64,000 bases of DNA from Paraflavitalea devenefica (GTDB taxonomy: Bacteria; Bacteroidota; Bacteroidia; Chitinophagales; Chitinophagaceae). Every line of letters starts with the position of its first letter. Positions within the stretch are counted from its first letter, which is position 1. Location of the stretch: NCBI RefSeq assembly GCF_011759375.1, contig NZ_JAARML010000001.1, positions 620,001 through 684,000 of the forward strand. The letters run 5' to 3'. Below are positions 32,891 to 42,484 of this stretch, piece by piece. Made by a program: the position numbers and the translations under genes. A model generated the notes under the pieces. It worked only from the letters and a program-made list of their open reading frames with translations. It was not told the DNA's origin and did no database searches.

Positions 32891-34228
32891 ATGAGCCAAA
32901 GAAATCCTGCTATATCAAAAGGTGTTGACTGGGTACTCATCTGGCTTTACCTCGCCCTGGTGGCCATTGGCCTGCTGAGCATATTCTCCGTTACGTACCA
33001 TGAAGGAGATAATGTGATCCAGAGCTTCCTTGGTTTTAAAACCAACTATAGCAAGCAGTTTTACTTTTTCATTGGCTCTCTTACACTGGGACTTTTCATC
33101 CTGCTTACCGATAGTAAATTCTTCACAGCCACCGCCAACATCTGGTATGCAGTGGGTATCTTCCTGTTATTGCTTGTATTCCCTTTTCACACTGAAGTAA
33201 AAGGGACCGAATCCATCATACGGCTGGGCGGTTTCAACCTGCAACCGGCAGAGCTGTGTAAAGTGTTTGTGAACCTGGCGCTGGCCAAATACCTCTCCCG
33301 GGTGGAGACCGATTTTTCCACGCCCCGTTCCCACCTCATTGCTTCCGCTATCATACTGGTACCAGCGGCCATTACCATCGCACAAAAAGAAACCGGGCTG
33401 GCCCTGGTATTCCTGGCCTTCTTCCTGGTTATGTTCCGGGAAGGTTTTCCCGCCGGCTACCTCATTGCAGGATTTTCTATTGGCGTGCTGGTAGTAGCCA
33501 CCCTGCTGGTGGACAAGATCATATTGGCGCTGGCGCTTTCAGCTATTGGCATCATCATGATCTACCTGTTAAGGAAGCAGATCAAACGCAGAAGAAGACT
33601 CCTCTTTTCCATAGCCATGATATGGGGGCTAAGTATCATCACCATTGTATTTGTGGTGCCCTTCCTCTTTACCAAAGTGCTGCAAAAGCACCAGGTAGAA
33701 CGGATATTCTCACTCATCGGTAAAGAGAATCCCTATGCCAGGCTCAATACAGTGGAAGGAGATGAGCCTGCTGCCACCAGCAAAAAAGATGCGGACTACA
33801 ATGTTCGCCAAAGTAAAATTGCCATTGGTAGTGGTGGCTTCTCCGGAAAGGGCTTATTGAAAGGCACCCAAACCCGCTTTGATTTTGTGCCCGAACAGGG
33901 TACCGACTTCATATTTTGTACCATAGGTGAAGGTTTCGGGTTCCTGGGTTGTACGGTCATGCTGGGTATCTACCTCTTCCTCCTGTTGCGGATAGTGAAC
34001 ATTGCCGAGCGGCAGCGAAGTGTATTCAGCCGTTGCTATGCCTATGGCGTAGCCTCTGTATTCTTCTTTCACATTGCCATCAATGTTTGCATGACCATCG
34101 GTCTGGCCCCTGTAATTGGTATTCCTTTGCCATTTATCAGCTACGGAGGAACTTCCTTACTTACCTTTTCTACCATGTTATTTATATTAATCCGCCTGGA
34201 TGCCGACCGGCAAATGGTGCTGAGATAA
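32891..34228 (+). CDS. rodA: Rod shape-determining protein RodA (SEDS glycosyltransferase)
   Basis: Polytopic peptidoglycan polymerase of the SEDS family (FtsW/RodA/SpoVE), the glycosyltransferase partner of PBP2. It is 445 aa with about ten hydrophobic helices. Conserved parts are GTESIIRLGGFNLQPAELCK, ITIAQKETGLALVFLAFFLV, KIAIGSGGFSGKGLLKGTQT, FVPEQGTDFIFCTIGEGFGF and VIGIPLPFISYGGTSLLTF. The long extracytoplasmic loop between helices 7 and 8 (QKHQVERIFSLIGKENPY) holds a Lys/Asp-rich insert. It ends the shape operon; no terminator is obvious before the MBL gene, which starts 24 nt later. Confidence 0.95.
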   Translation: MSQRNPAISKGVDWVLIWLYLALVAIGLLSIFSVTYHEGDNVIQSFLGFKTNYSKQFYFFIGSLTLGLFILLTDSKFFTATANIWYAVGIFLLLLVFPFHTEVKGTESIIRLGGFNLQPAELCKVFVNLALAKYLSRVETDFSTPRSHLIASAIILVPAAITIAQKETGLALVFLAFFLVMFREGFPAGYLIAGFSIGVLVVATLLVDKIILALALSAIGIIMIYLLRKQIKRRRRLLFSIAMIWGLSIITIVFVVPFLFTKVLQKHQVERIFSLIGKENPYARLNTVEGDEPAATSKKDADYNVRQSKIAIGSGGFSGKGLLKGTQTRFDFVPEQGTDFIFCTIGEGFGFLGCTVMLGIYLFLLLRIVNIAERQRSVFSRCYAYGVASVFFFHIAINVCMTIGLAPVIGIPLPFISYGGTSLLTFSTMLFILIRLDADRQMVLR

Positions 34229-34236
34229 AAAAATTA

Positions 34237-34252
34237 CCTGCAAATTTGCAGG
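34237..34252. promoter_or_regulatory. 16-bp palindrome abutting the MBL start codon
   Basis: CCTGCAAATTTGCAGG is a perfect palindrome whose last base touches the ATG at 34253. It contains AATTTGCA, close to the -7 element, so it could be an operator over a leaderless promoter, or a hairpin hiding the start. Confidence 0.45.
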
Positions 34253-34990
34253 ATGAAAATCATTCCGCTCAGCGAAGGCACTTTCACGATCGACAAAACA
34301 AAGCTGTTCGTTCCCTTTGATCTCTCCACAGATGAGCTGCAACAAAGGCCCACAGGCAGTTTGCTGGTAGAGGTACAACCTTTTGTAGTCATTACGCCGG
34401 AAGATGTATTACTGTTGGATACAGGTCTGGGTTTCACCACTCCTGCAGGCAGGTTACAGCTTCATGAAAACCTCATCAACAATGGCATCAACCCGGCCGA
34501 GGTGACCAAAGTCTTAATGACCCACCTGCACAAGGACCATGCAGGGGGTGTAAGCAGTCCCGATATTTCCTCCGGCCAATTGAGCTTCCCCAAAGCTACT
34601 TATTACGTCCAGCGAAAGGAATTTGAATTTGCTTTTCAAAAAGGCTTTCCTTCTTATATACCCGAAGAACTGGAAGTGCTGCGCACTTCTCCGCAGGTAA
34701 CCTGGCTCGATGGCAATGGTGTTATTGACGGGTATATTAAATATGAGATAACAGCCGCACACAGTCCCTGGCACCAGGTATTCTGGATAGTAGATGGCGG
34801 TGAAAGGGTGTTTTTTGGGGGTGATGATGCGCCTCAGCTACAGCAAATGCGCAGCCGCTTTGTAGCCAAATATGACTATGATGGCAAAAAGTGTATGGAA
34901 TTGCGTCAACAATGGTGGAAACAGGGGGAAGAAGAGAAATGGACCTTTCTTTTTTACCATGATGTAAAAAATCCAGTCTGGAATTTCTAA
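34253..34990 (+). CDS. MBL-fold metallo-hydrolase
   Basis: 245-aa cytoplasmic metallo-beta-lactamase-fold hydrolase. The zinc-binding motif is MTHLHKDHAGG (HxHxDH, near residue 88). Later ligands are the His in TAAHSPWHQVFWIV and the Asp in FFGGDDAP, and FLFYHD near the end supplies the last His. It resembles the AttM/PNKD-like or glyoxalase II-like branch, which hydrolyses esters, thioesters or lactones; the substrate cannot be told. It may be co-transcribed with rodA or read from the palindromic promoter directly before it. Confidence 0.85.
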   Translation: MKIIPLSEGTFTIDKTKLFVPFDLSTDELQQRPTGSLLVEVQPFVVITPEDVLLLDTGLGFTTPAGRLQLHENLINNGINPAEVTKVLMTHLHKDHAGGVSSPDISSGQLSFPKATYYVQRKEFEFAFQKGFPSYIPEELEVLRTSPQVTWLDGNGVIDGYIKYEITAAHSPWHQVFWIVDGGERVFFGGDDAPQLQQMRSRFVAKYDYDGKKCMELRQQWWKQGEEEKWTFLFYHDVKNPVWNF

Positions 34991-35075
34991 GCCGCGCATA
35001 ATCCCCAACAAGAAATAGTGATTTCTGCAATTGGTAGCGTAAAAACCCCAACTACATATAACAACCAGCTATAAT

Positions 35076-35113
35076 AAAAAAAGGGGCCCGGATAGAAATC
35101 CAGCCCCGTTTTT
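35076..35113 (+). terminator. Terminator after the MBL gene
   Basis: AAAAAGGGGC pairs with GCCCCGTTTTT around about 15 nt. It lies 85 nt after the MBL stop codon in a 327-nt spacer that contains no gene. Confidence 0.75.
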
Positions 35114-35268
35114 AAAATCCAATATCCTATGAAAAACCATTGTAAAAATAGTGAATCATACCCACAAAACAATACCTGATAGTGGGTATTTTAAAAAAAA
35201 ATATTCCCGGCTTTCGGCTAAAAGTACCCTCATTTATAAAGGGTTACGTAGTTCCTGTAATATAAAAG

Positions 35269-35300
35269 AAAAGGCACCGTAAAACTACGGTGCCTTTTTT
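35269..35300. terminator. Bidirectional terminator after gldN
   Basis: AAAAGGCACCGTA and TACGGTGCCTTTT (13 bp, perfect) with an AAAC loop; T-rich on the plus strand and TTTTCTTTTA on the minus strand. It ends the gldKLMN unit, whose stop is at 35318. Confidence 0.9.
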
Positions 35301-35317
35301 AAGTATTATTATTAAGT

Positions 35318-36361
35318 TTAATAAGACCAGAGATCCTGCTCATAATTAAAGATCCTTTCTTTGATATTTTCTCCCTCCAACAGGGCGAGAATAGGATCTT
35401 TAACGTAGGATTTAATGAACTCATCGTTCGGATTGCTGATCGTAGACTTGATAATACGACTGGAAAACATATGGCTTTCAAACAGCTCTTCCCAGCTCAT
35501 ACGGGCGCCATAGTTTTTGCCATTATACACTTCATGCTTGGCAAATACCGGCCTCAGATCGGGGTAATAAACCCAGAAAACAGGGGTAACATCCCGGAAA
35601 GATCCGTCATCATTGCTGATCGTTTTCAGGGGGGCTATGCCTAAGATCCGTGTATGCATCCTCGATGATTCCCTATCGAACACAACGTCTTCTTTAATCC
35701 AATATCTTTCTACCTTATCGGGATTGAATTCCTCGATGATGGTTGTATCCCGCATGATACCCTTGTCGCCCAACGGGTCTGCCACCAGGTCAGGTACCTG
35801 GATAATCCTCGGCTTGGCTACCAGTTGTTCAGAGATCTGCTGGAAGGTCATGGGTGTAGTGAACCGGTCATCATCTGCAGAGAAGGCAGTAATACTGTCA
35901 TTTTTAACAGCATTCAGCAGGATATTAATAAACCGCTGGTTACCCTGGTCACCATCTGCTTTGTATACAAATGCCAGGTTCATCTTCTCGTGTACGTCAA
36001 TTTCTCTCCATACACGCTGCATATAGGCCGCATCATCCTCGCGAATGTGCTCATAAGGTAAGGGAAGCCGGTCTTTTACCAGGTTCCGCTCAATGGCATT
36101 GTCATTGCGCAATGACCTCTTGATAGTCGGAATCTTGATTTCCGCTGTGGGAGGAGGGGCCGGCTTTACAGTATCCACCGGAGGAGCAATGGCTGCAGTG
36201 TTGGCTGCATTGTTGGTCCTGTTGGTAGTACCACCTTTTTTAGCAGTGGTAGTACGTTTCTTGGTGGTCCTGTTGGGCTTTTTGGCCTGCGCATCTGCTT
36301 CAGCAGTGGCAAACGCCATCACAGTGAGCAACAAACACAATTTGATAATACGGTTCTTCAT
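35318..36361 (-). CDS. gldN: Gliding motility / type IX secretion protein GldN
   Basis: Periplasmic component of the type IX secretion system that forms the ring with GldK under the outer membrane (PorN in Porphyromonas). It is 347 aa. The signal peptide is LCLLLTVMAFATAEADAQA, then a basic Thr/Lys-rich tract (KKPNRTTKKRTTTAKKG) and a Pro-rich linker to about residue 75. The GldN domain follows (DDAAYMQRVWREIDVHEKMN, YWIKEDVVFDRESSRMHTRI, PVFWVYYPDLRPVFAKHEVY). It is last in the gldKLMN order, 21 nt after gldM. The basic tract is longer than in flavobacterial GldN as far as I recall. Confidence 0.95.
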   Translation of the reverse strand: MKNRIIKLCLLLTVMAFATAEADAQAKKPNRTTKKRTTTAKKGGTTNRTNNAANTAAIAPPVDTVKPAPPPTAEIKIPTIKRSLRNDNAIERNLVKDRLPLPYEHIREDDAAYMQRVWREIDVHEKMNLAFVYKADGDQGNQRFINILLNAVKNDSITAFSADDDRFTTPMTFQQISEQLVAKPRIIQVPDLVADPLGDKGIMRDTTIIEEFNPDKVERYWIKEDVVFDRESSRMHTRILGIAPLKTISNDDGSFRDVTPVFWVYYPDLRPVFAKHEVYNGKNYGARMSWEELFESHMFSSRIIKSTISNPNDEFIKSYVKDPILALLEGENIKERIFNYEQDLWSY

Positions 36362-36382
36362 TATCCCTTGTTTAAAAAGTTA

Positions 36383-37966
36383 TTATTTAAGCGTGAACAT
36401 CATGCTGGGAATTTCCACCTGACGTCCGTCAGGGCCTACCACCTGAATCTGGTCAAAGAATACACGTGATCCGGGACCTGTACGGCTAATCAAGGCTTCT
36501 GCAGCACCAGTCCAGCGATTGCCTGAATTATTCGCAATAGCATAGATCTGGATAGGACCGCCTACTGCACCTATTTGATAGCTTACTACCTTGTAAGCAG
36601 CCTGGAAATCAGAATCCAGTTTCGCGATGACAGCGCCGATCGCTTTCAGCTCCGCAGAGGAAATACTGCCCCCTTTCTTCGCACCTATGAAACCTGTAGG
36701 AGGAGGAAGGAGTTTCACCCGCATAGGGAACTTAAAGGATTTACCATCGGCATTTACAATAATATTAGCTTCCCCGGGATTCTTTGGCTTAATGATATAA
36801 TTATCACCGCCTGCTTTGGTTACTGGCACACCACCGGAAAAGCTTACTGATACTTTTTCGCTACCTACGCTACCACCGGAAATAGTGAGTGGGTTATCAA
36901 CACCAACATAGAGTACGTTCATCTTTTGAAGGAATACAGAGGCGCCTGAAGGAACACCTACCGTGTAATTAACCTTCTTATTGACAGTTGCAATGCTGCC
37001 ATCAGGTTTTGCATATTCGATACGAACATCTACTGCATGGTCGCCGGTACCGCTGGCGGTAGTTTTAAATACCGCAGTACCTTCAGGAGTCAATGTCTGA
37101 GGCTGGCCGTTGATCGTGATCTTAGGCTTGGCAGCAGCACTGAAAGCTCCTACGCCGGCAGTGATCTCGATATTATCGCCAGGCATCGCATAGCTGGTAT
37201 TAGCCTGGGCAATAGCCTGGAACTGGTCGAATATTACTTTTACAGAACCGATCTGGGTATGCAGGTAATCTACCATTTGTGATTCAGAACTCTTGATATC
37301 ATTCTGAAACTTACTCAGGATAGTTAAAGCCGCTACCGTCGGTGTCATGTGGAAATAGTTGGTAGTCCAACCTTTCGCATCATTGCTGTACTCCTTACCG
37401 GTTTGGCTCTTGGGCACATTCATGTTGATAGGAATTGACTTCTGGAAACCTTCAATATCCTTTTTCATTTGTGCCTGGAAATTTGGGTTGTCAGCAAACT
37501 CTTCAGGCTTCAGAACAGCAATGACCTGCGACTTGTAAGCAGCCAGCTTATCATACAGTTCTTTACCCTTTCCTTCCTTATCCATCAATGCGGTAGGCGC
37601 ATCGAGGTTATCTTCCGAGTAGTGTTCAACACCATCTTTGATCTCCAGCTTGGATTTCTTTTTCATTTCCAGCTTCAGATTTTCGATGTAGGTGTACAGG
37701 TCGGCAGATATCTTCTTTACGTATTCTGCTTTAGGCGCCCAGACAGCCGCTTTCGCACTTGTCTGAGGGTCTTTTTTCTTTTCTTCAAAAGACTTATAGG
37801 TAACGTCGTTCTTTTCAGTGATTACGGCATTTGAATTCGCAATACTGACGTTTACGACTTTAAAAGCGTTCAGGATCTCTGATGATACGTTGAGTGCCAG
37901 CAGGGCTGTAAGCACCAGGTACATCATGTTGATCATCTTCTGCCGGGGCTCTTTGGGTAAACCCAT
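36383..37966 (-). CDS. gldM: Gliding motility / type IX secretion protein GldM
   Basis: Inner-membrane anchored shaft of the type IX motor. It is 527 aa. One membrane helix lies at about 11-30 (MINMMYLVLTALLALNVSSE). Four periplasmic domains follow: a helical D1 (residues about 60-220) and beta-rich D2-D4 (for example AGVGAFSAAAKPKITINGQP, ISGGSVGSEKVSVSFSGGVP). GldM dimers run through the GldL pentamer and transmit proton-driven rotation to the GldK-GldN ring. Gene order and the N-terminal GLPKEPRQKMINMMYLVLTA segment are diagnostic. It is 81 nt after gldL and 21 nt before gldN. Confidence 0.96.
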   Translation of the reverse strand: MGLPKEPRQKMINMMYLVLTALLALNVSSEILNAFKVVNVSIANSNAVITEKNDVTYKSFEEKKKDPQTSAKAAVWAPKAEYVKKISADLYTYIENLKLEMKKKSKLEIKDGVEHYSEDNLDAPTALMDKEGKGKELYDKLAAYKSQVIAVLKPEEFADNPNFQAQMKKDIEGFQKSIPINMNVPKSQTGKEYSNDAKGWTTNYFHMTPTVAALTILSKFQNDIKSSESQMVDYLHTQIGSVKVIFDQFQAIAQANTSYAMPGDNIEITAGVGAFSAAAKPKITINGQPQTLTPEGTAVFKTTASGTGDHAVDVRIEYAKPDGSIATVNKKVNYTVGVPSGASVFLQKMNVLYVGVDNPLTISGGSVGSEKVSVSFSGGVPVTKAGGDNYIIKPKNPGEANIIVNADGKSFKFPMRVKLLPPPTGFIGAKKGGSISSAELKAIGAVIAKLDSDFQAAYKVVSYQIGAVGGPIQIYAIANNSGNRWTGAAEALISRTGPGSRVFFDQIQVVGPDGRQVEIPSMMFTLK

Positions 37967-38047
37967 AGATTTAGGTTTTTCAGTTTAAACAATTCTTTTT
38001 AACGGAGCTTCTCTGTTTCATGGATACAGGATATGGACCAGCCTGCA

Positions 38048-38818
38048 TTAGCGGCCTTGCATAGCATTGAGCATATTGCCGTAAACAGTGTTCAGGCTGC
38101 TTAAGTTACCAGCCAGTTTGGCAATTTGTTCATGTGCTTTCTTGGCGTCATCTACGCTGCCTTTCATAGTCTGAGAAGCCTCAGCCAGGTTGCTGTAGAA
38201 GGTGTTCATCGCCTTCAGGTGGTTATTGGTATCCTGCAACTCCAGTTCATAGATAGCATTCAGGGAACCTAAATTCTTGGTTAATACCTGAACCTGCTCA
38301 TGGAATTGTTTAGTACTGTCGGCAGCATGGTTAAAATGCGTAATGGTAGCGGTAGCTCCCTGATAGGCATTTTTCATAGACTCCAGTGCTGCGGCAGCTT
38401 CTGTTGTTTTCTTTGAATAATCGCTGGTAGCTTTTACTACATCAGACACTTCAGCGATCTTATCAACAGAAGTACCTAATTTTTTAAAGCCATCGCTCAA
38501 TTTGCTCAGGTTAGCCGGAGTGATATCCGCTTCCTGCAGCATCTTATCCATCTTATCAAGAGCTGGGTTTCCGGCTGATGATGCGCCACCTGCCAGTTTG
38601 GGTAATGCTTCTGCAATTGCATGCATTTCGGAACCGGGAGGGGGTAATATTGCATACACCACGAAAATAACAGCTTCAGTTATGAGGCCGGCTGTTAAGA
38701 AGAAGTCAGCAAGTGCCTGGTGAGTAATTTTTTGCCAGGCGCCAAAGATTACGATAGCAGCGCCCATACAAACTACTACATTCACCACTCTTTCGGTAGA
38801 TTTAGAAACTCCAGCCAT
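38048..38818 (-). CDS. gldL: Gliding motility / type IX secretion motor protein GldL
   Basis: Inner-membrane stator-like subunit that, with GldM, uses the proton motive force to power type IX secretion and gliding. It is 256 aa. Two membrane helices lie at residues about 11-30 (VVNVVVCMGAAIVIFGAWQK) and 38-58 (DFFLTAGLITEAVIFVVYAI). Glu48 in the second helix aligns with the proton-path glutamate of this family. The long C-terminal cytoplasmic part is coiled-coil rich (KMDKMLQEADITPANLSKLS, VKATSDYSKKTTEAAAALES). It lies 141 nt after gldK, a gap in which nothing else is seen. Confidence 0.95.
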   Translation of the reverse strand: MAGVSKSTERVVNVVVCMGAAIVIFGAWQKITHQALADFFLTAGLITEAVIFVVYAILPPPGSEMHAIAEALPKLAGGASSAGNPALDKMDKMLQEADITPANLSKLSDGFKKLGTSVDKIAEVSDVVKATSDYSKKTTEAAAALESMKNAYQGATATITHFNHAADSTKQFHEQVQVLTKNLGSLNAIYELELQDTNNHLKAMNTFYSNLAEASQTMKGSVDDAKKAHEQIAKLAGNLSSLNTVYGNMLNAMQGR

Positions 38819-38959
38819 AATTTTAATTGTTTAAATGGTTAGAAAACGGATTTTATAGGGTTAAAATAGTGAAAACAATACCATCCAGTTATGATATCAG
38901 TGCATTGCACCGGCATCAATAACGGTTAAGCAGCCAGAAAATTACTCGTAAGCAGGAAT

Positions 38960-40243
38960 TTATTTTCTCTGCATAGGAGGCAAGTCAATTACACAACGGA
39001 AACCAATGTAAGACTTGGCAGTGTCCATGTACTCGTAGCTACGGGTGCTGGTTTGCAGGTAATAACCCACATCTTTCCAGCTACCGCCACGAATCACCTT
39101 GCGTTTCATACGGGGGGGATCAGCGTCATCCGCATTAAAACGGATATCCGGATTCATATCGTGTTGGAAGTTGTAAGCACCTTCATAGTACAGGGAAGAA
39201 GTCCACTCGGCTACGTTACCGGCCATGCAATACAGACCGAAATCGTTGGGCCAGTATCCGTCAGCGCGTACGGTATAGAAACCGCCATCTTCAGGATAGT
39301 TACCACGACCAGGTTTGAAGTTGGCCAGCAGACAACCTTTCCGGTTCCTCAGGTAATAGTTACCCCAGGGGAACATAGATTGTGAACGGCCACCACGGGC
39401 TGCGTATTCCCACTCAGCTTCTGTAGGCAGGCGGAAATCCGACTCAGTAGGCCTCTTTTTACTTTCGAGAAATGAATTGAGGTAGTGCGTTCTCCACTCG
39501 CAGAAAGCAGTAGCCTGCTTCCAGTTAACACCTACTACCGGGTAATTCCCGAAGGCAGGGTGCGAGAAATAACGCTTGGTCATAGGCTCATTATAAGAAT
39601 AGCTGAAATCACGTATCCAGATCAGTGTATCAGGATAGATCTTTACATCCTTCTTTTTGATAAACTTGGAACGGGAAACGCCTACATTCTCCCTTTTTGC
39701 GGCCTCCTTGAGGTCGAATGTTTCAGAGTGGTATTCAAGCTTGTTGGGATCGATCTCTTTCCTGCCAAAAACCCTGTTCTCAGGGGTCAGGATCATCTGG
39801 TCGATCTTCTCAACAGTAGCCTTATCATTCCATTTAATGGTTTTGGCTTTTTTCCAGTCAATTACAAATACGCCATCTATCTCTTTACCATACTGCAACC
39901 TTACAGCAGCAATAGAGTCACGGACCCATTGCACAAACTGACGGTATTCATTGTTGGTAATTTCGGTGGCATCCATCCAGAAACCATTGATGGATATCTG
40001 CTTGTTCTTTGCAGTGTAAGCGTAGTTGACGTCTTCATCGCTGGGCCCCATGTGGAAAGTTCCAGGTGGTATATACACCATGCCAGGAGGCTTGGCGAGA
40101 TTATACTTGGTTGCCGGAGATACTCCATGAAGCTGGCCATCATTCGGCAAACCTTTAGAACTTTTTCCCAGCCCACATCCAGTGGCAATGGAAAACATTG
40201 CCGCAATGGCTGTAAAGGCGGATAGGTTTTTCATTTTCATCAT
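38960..40243 (-). CDS. gldK: Gliding motility / type IX secretion lipoprotein GldK
   Basis: Outer-membrane lipoprotein that forms the ring of the type IX system with GldN. It is 427 aa from the ATG at 40243. The frame opens at 40288, but a promoter -7 element lies inside that extension. The lipoprotein signal is MMKMKNLSAF...SIATGC, with lipidation at the Cys. The body is a formylglycine-generating-enzyme-like (SUMF1) domain: MVYIPPGTFHMGPSDEDVNY, FWMDATEITNNEYRQFV, FRLPTEAEWEYAARGGRSQS, YCMAGNVAEWTSSLYYEGAY, KRKVIRGGSWKD. GldK is a structural homologue of SUMF1 proteins and is not thought to be catalytic. First gene of gldKLMN. Confidence 0.95.
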   Translation of the reverse strand: MMKMKNLSAFTAIAAMFSIATGCGLGKSSKGLPNDGQLHGVSPATKYNLAKPPGMVYIPPGTFHMGPSDEDVNYAYTAKNKQISINGFWMDATEITNNEYRQFVQWVRDSIAAVRLQYGKEIDGVFVIDWKKAKTIKWNDKATVEKIDQMILTPENRVFGRKEIDPNKLEYHSETFDLKEAAKRENVGVSRSKFIKKKDVKIYPDTLIWIRDFSYSYNEPMTKRYFSHPAFGNYPVVGVNWKQATAFCEWRTHYLNSFLESKKRPTESDFRLPTEAEWEYAARGGRSQSMFPWGNYYLRNRKGCLLANFKPGRGNYPEDGGFYTVRADGYWPNDFGLYCMAGNVAEWTSSLYYEGAYNFQHDMNPDIRFNADDADPPRMKRKVIRGGSWKDVGYYLQTSTRSYEYMDTAKSYIGFRCVIDLPPMQRK

Positions 40244-40259
40244 ATTAAAGGGTATTGGG

Positions 40260-40267
40260 CAAAAATA
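40260..40267 (-). promoter_or_regulatory. -7 promoter element of the gldKLMN operon
   Basis: TATTTTTG followed by CCC on the minus strand, 16 nt before the ATG at 40243. It fixes the gldK start and indicates a leader of about 10 nt. Confidence 0.65.
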
Positions 40268-40386
40268 ATGTTTTACCGACTTCATCACAAGTTTAGAATT
40301 TATTTTTTAAAACTGCAATACAGAACTCCAGCATAGGAATAAACGGTGCAGGAAACCAGATTATTGTATCCAAAAAAGATTAAGTT

Positions 40387-42450
40387 TTACACATTTTCCA
40401 TTAGCCGCATCAATGCATCTACCTCATTTACAGGCTGTTGGCAAGAATATGCCCGGCACAGAAAAATCATTGTCCCGGAGGCATCAGGCTTTCGGGCTAA
40501 CAGGGGAAAATCCTGGCTTAAAGGTTCAGAGGGAGCAGACTGAAGTACATGAACAGGCACAAATCGTCGTAAGACATCCTCGCGAAGCGTTGCAAAATTC
40601 CCGCCAATAATTGCTATCTCCGGTATGGTATAAGTGAGGGCCTGGATCATCGTGGCCCATACACCGAAAGAGCCCGGATACCGGTTAACAGCCTGGTGAA
40701 GCAGGGAGCATATCCTTACACTGCGCTCATGCCATTCGGGTATATCAAAAATAATACCCAGGGAATAGAGATTCATGGCCATCACCGCATTACCCGAAGG
40801 AACAGCTCCGTCATACACTTCCTTTTTACGTACGATAATATCGGGCTGTCCGGTTGGTGTGAAGTAGAAAAAACCTGTATCAGGTTCGCTGAAATTATCA
40901 AGAACCCAGGTGGTGAGCGCACGGGCTTTCTGCAAGTAAGCGGTATCACCGGTTACCTCCTGCAACTGCAACAATGCCTGGATCAGACAGGAATAATCGT
41001 CCAGGAAAGCGGGGTATTTGGCCACCCCTTCCTTGTAAGTATGATGGAAAGACCCGTCCGGCAACCCGAAAGCCTGGAACAGGAAGTCCATATTGCGGAT
41101 AGCCACCTCCCGGTAATGATCATCGCCCAGGGCAGCGGCAGCTTTACAATAAGCTTCATTCATCAGGGCATTCCAGCCCAGCAATTGTTTATCGTCCAGC
41201 AGGGGCCGTATGCGCCGGTTCCTGTGTTGCATAAGCAGCCCGCGGCACCTGTCCATTTGCCGCCACAACTCATCAATCGTGAGCTGATGCTGCGCAGCAA
41301 ACTCAGCCGGAGCCACTTTTATATGCAGGATATTCGTATGTTCCCAGTTGCCCCGTTCAGTGACATCATAAAAGGCGCAAAACAGCGGCGCCTCATCGCC
41401 CAGGATAACATCAATACTGGCTTTATCCCATACATAGTACTTGCCCTCCACCCCTTCACTGTCGGCATCAAGGGCCGAATAAAACCCATACTCAGGCGAC
41501 AACATTTCCCGCTCCACGAAGAAAAGTGTTTGCCGGATGGCCCGTTCATACAAAGGATCCCGGGTAAGCTGGTAGGCCTCGCTCATCACAATAACCAGCA
41601 AGGCATTATCGTACAGCATCTTTTCAAAATGGGGTACCAGCCAGGCCCCGTCAGTAGCATAACGTGCAAAGCCCCCACCCAACTGATCATAAATGCCGCC
41701 CAGGATCATCTTATCAAGGCTGAGACAGGCCTGCTGTAAGGCCTCCTGCTTTTTGGTATAATAATAATGGTGAAGCAGGAACCGGATCGTGAATGTTTGC
41801 GGGAACTTGGGCGCCCGGCCAAAACCTCCTTCCTCCTGGTCGGCCGTTTTCATAATATTGACGAACATCAGGTGCGCCTTTTCCTTACTGAAAGCAACGG
41901 CAAAATCAGCGTCCGGACCAGCCGCTTGCTGTATACCAAACTCATTGGAGCGCAGCAGGTGCTGGGTGAGGCTTTCGGCCTGGGCATCAATCTCTTCCCG
42001 TTTTTCCCGGAAAGCATTCGATACGCCCTCCAGTACATCCAGCCAGGAGGGCCGGTTAAAGACCGCTTTGGGAGGGAAATAAGTACCGCCATAAAAAGGC
42101 TTACCGGAAGGAGTGAGGAATACATTTAAAGGCCATCCGCCGCTGCCGGTCATCGTTTGTACCGCATCCATATAAATATGGTCCAGGTCGGGCCTTTCCT
42201 CCCGGTCAATCTTGATATTAATGAAGTGCTCATTCATGAGCGCTGCCGTAGCCTCGTTTTCAAAACTCTCTTTCTCCATCACATGGCACCAATGGCAGGC
42301 AGCATAGCCAATGCTGACCAGGATGGGCTTATTCTCTGCTTTGGCCCGGTTCAGGGCTTCTTCACCCCACGGGTACCAGTCCACAGGATTATGCGCATGC
42401 TGTAAAAGATACGGACTGCTTTCCTGAGCAAGACGATTGGTAAACTTCAT
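40387..42450 (-). CDS. DUF255 / YyaL (SPATA20-like) thioredoxin-domain protein
   Basis: 687 aa from the ATG at 42450 (the longer frame needs a TTG). Residues 1-160 form a thioredoxin-like DUF255 domain starting with the family hallmark [20 protein letters not shown] and the cysteine motif [16 protein letters not shown], then [14 protein letters not shown] and [11 protein letters not shown]. The rest is an alpha/alpha-barrel resembling six-hairpin glycosidases ([47 protein letters not shown]). The family is found from bacteria to humans (spermatogenesis-associated protein 20). Its reaction is unknown; epimerase-like sugar binding has been suggested from fold. It has no signal peptide. It lies between hemD and gldK. 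Confidence 0.88.
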   Translation of the reverse strand: MKFTNRLAQESSPYLLQHAHNPVDWYPWGEEALNRAKAENKPILVSIGYAACHWCHVMEKESFENEATAALMNEHFINIKIDREERPDLDHIYMDAVQTMTGSGGWPLNVFLTPSGKPFYGGTYFPPKAVFNRPSWLDVLEGVSNAFREKREEIDAQAESLTQHLLRSNEFGIQQAAGPDADFAVAFSKEKAHLMFVNIMKTADQEEGGFGRAPKFPQTFTIRFLLHHYYYTKKQEALQQACLSLDKMILGGIYDQLGGGFARYATDGAWLVPHFEKMLYDNALLVIVMSEAYQLTRDPLYERAIRQTLFFVEREMLSPEYGFYSALDADSEGVEGKYYVWDKASIDVILGDEAPLFCAFYDVTERGNWEHTNILHIKVAPAEFAAQHQLTIDELWRQMDRCRGLLMQHRNRRIRPLLDDKQLLGWNALMNEAYCKAAAALGDDHYREVAIRNMDFLFQAFGLPDGSFHHTYKEGVAKYPAFLDDYSCLIQALLQLQEVTGDTAYLQKARALTTWVLDNFSEPDTGFFYFTPTGQPDIIVRKKEVYDGAVPSGNAVMAMNLYSLGIIFDIPEWHERSVRICSLLHQAVNRYPGSFGVWATMIQALTYTIPEIAIIGGNFATLREDVLRRFVPVHVLQSAPSEPLSQDFPLLARKPDASGTMIFLCRAYSCQQPVNEVDALMRLMENV

Positions 42451-42484
42451 AATAGGGAAGATAGGCAATGAACGCAGCTATCTC

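Noticed and set aside
39485..40225. 246-aa plus-strand frame opposite gldK
   Set aside because: Shadow of a conserved type IX gene.
40696..41739. 347-aa plus-strand frame opposite the DUF255 gene
   Set aside because: Shadow of a well-supported gene; no motif, no promoter.
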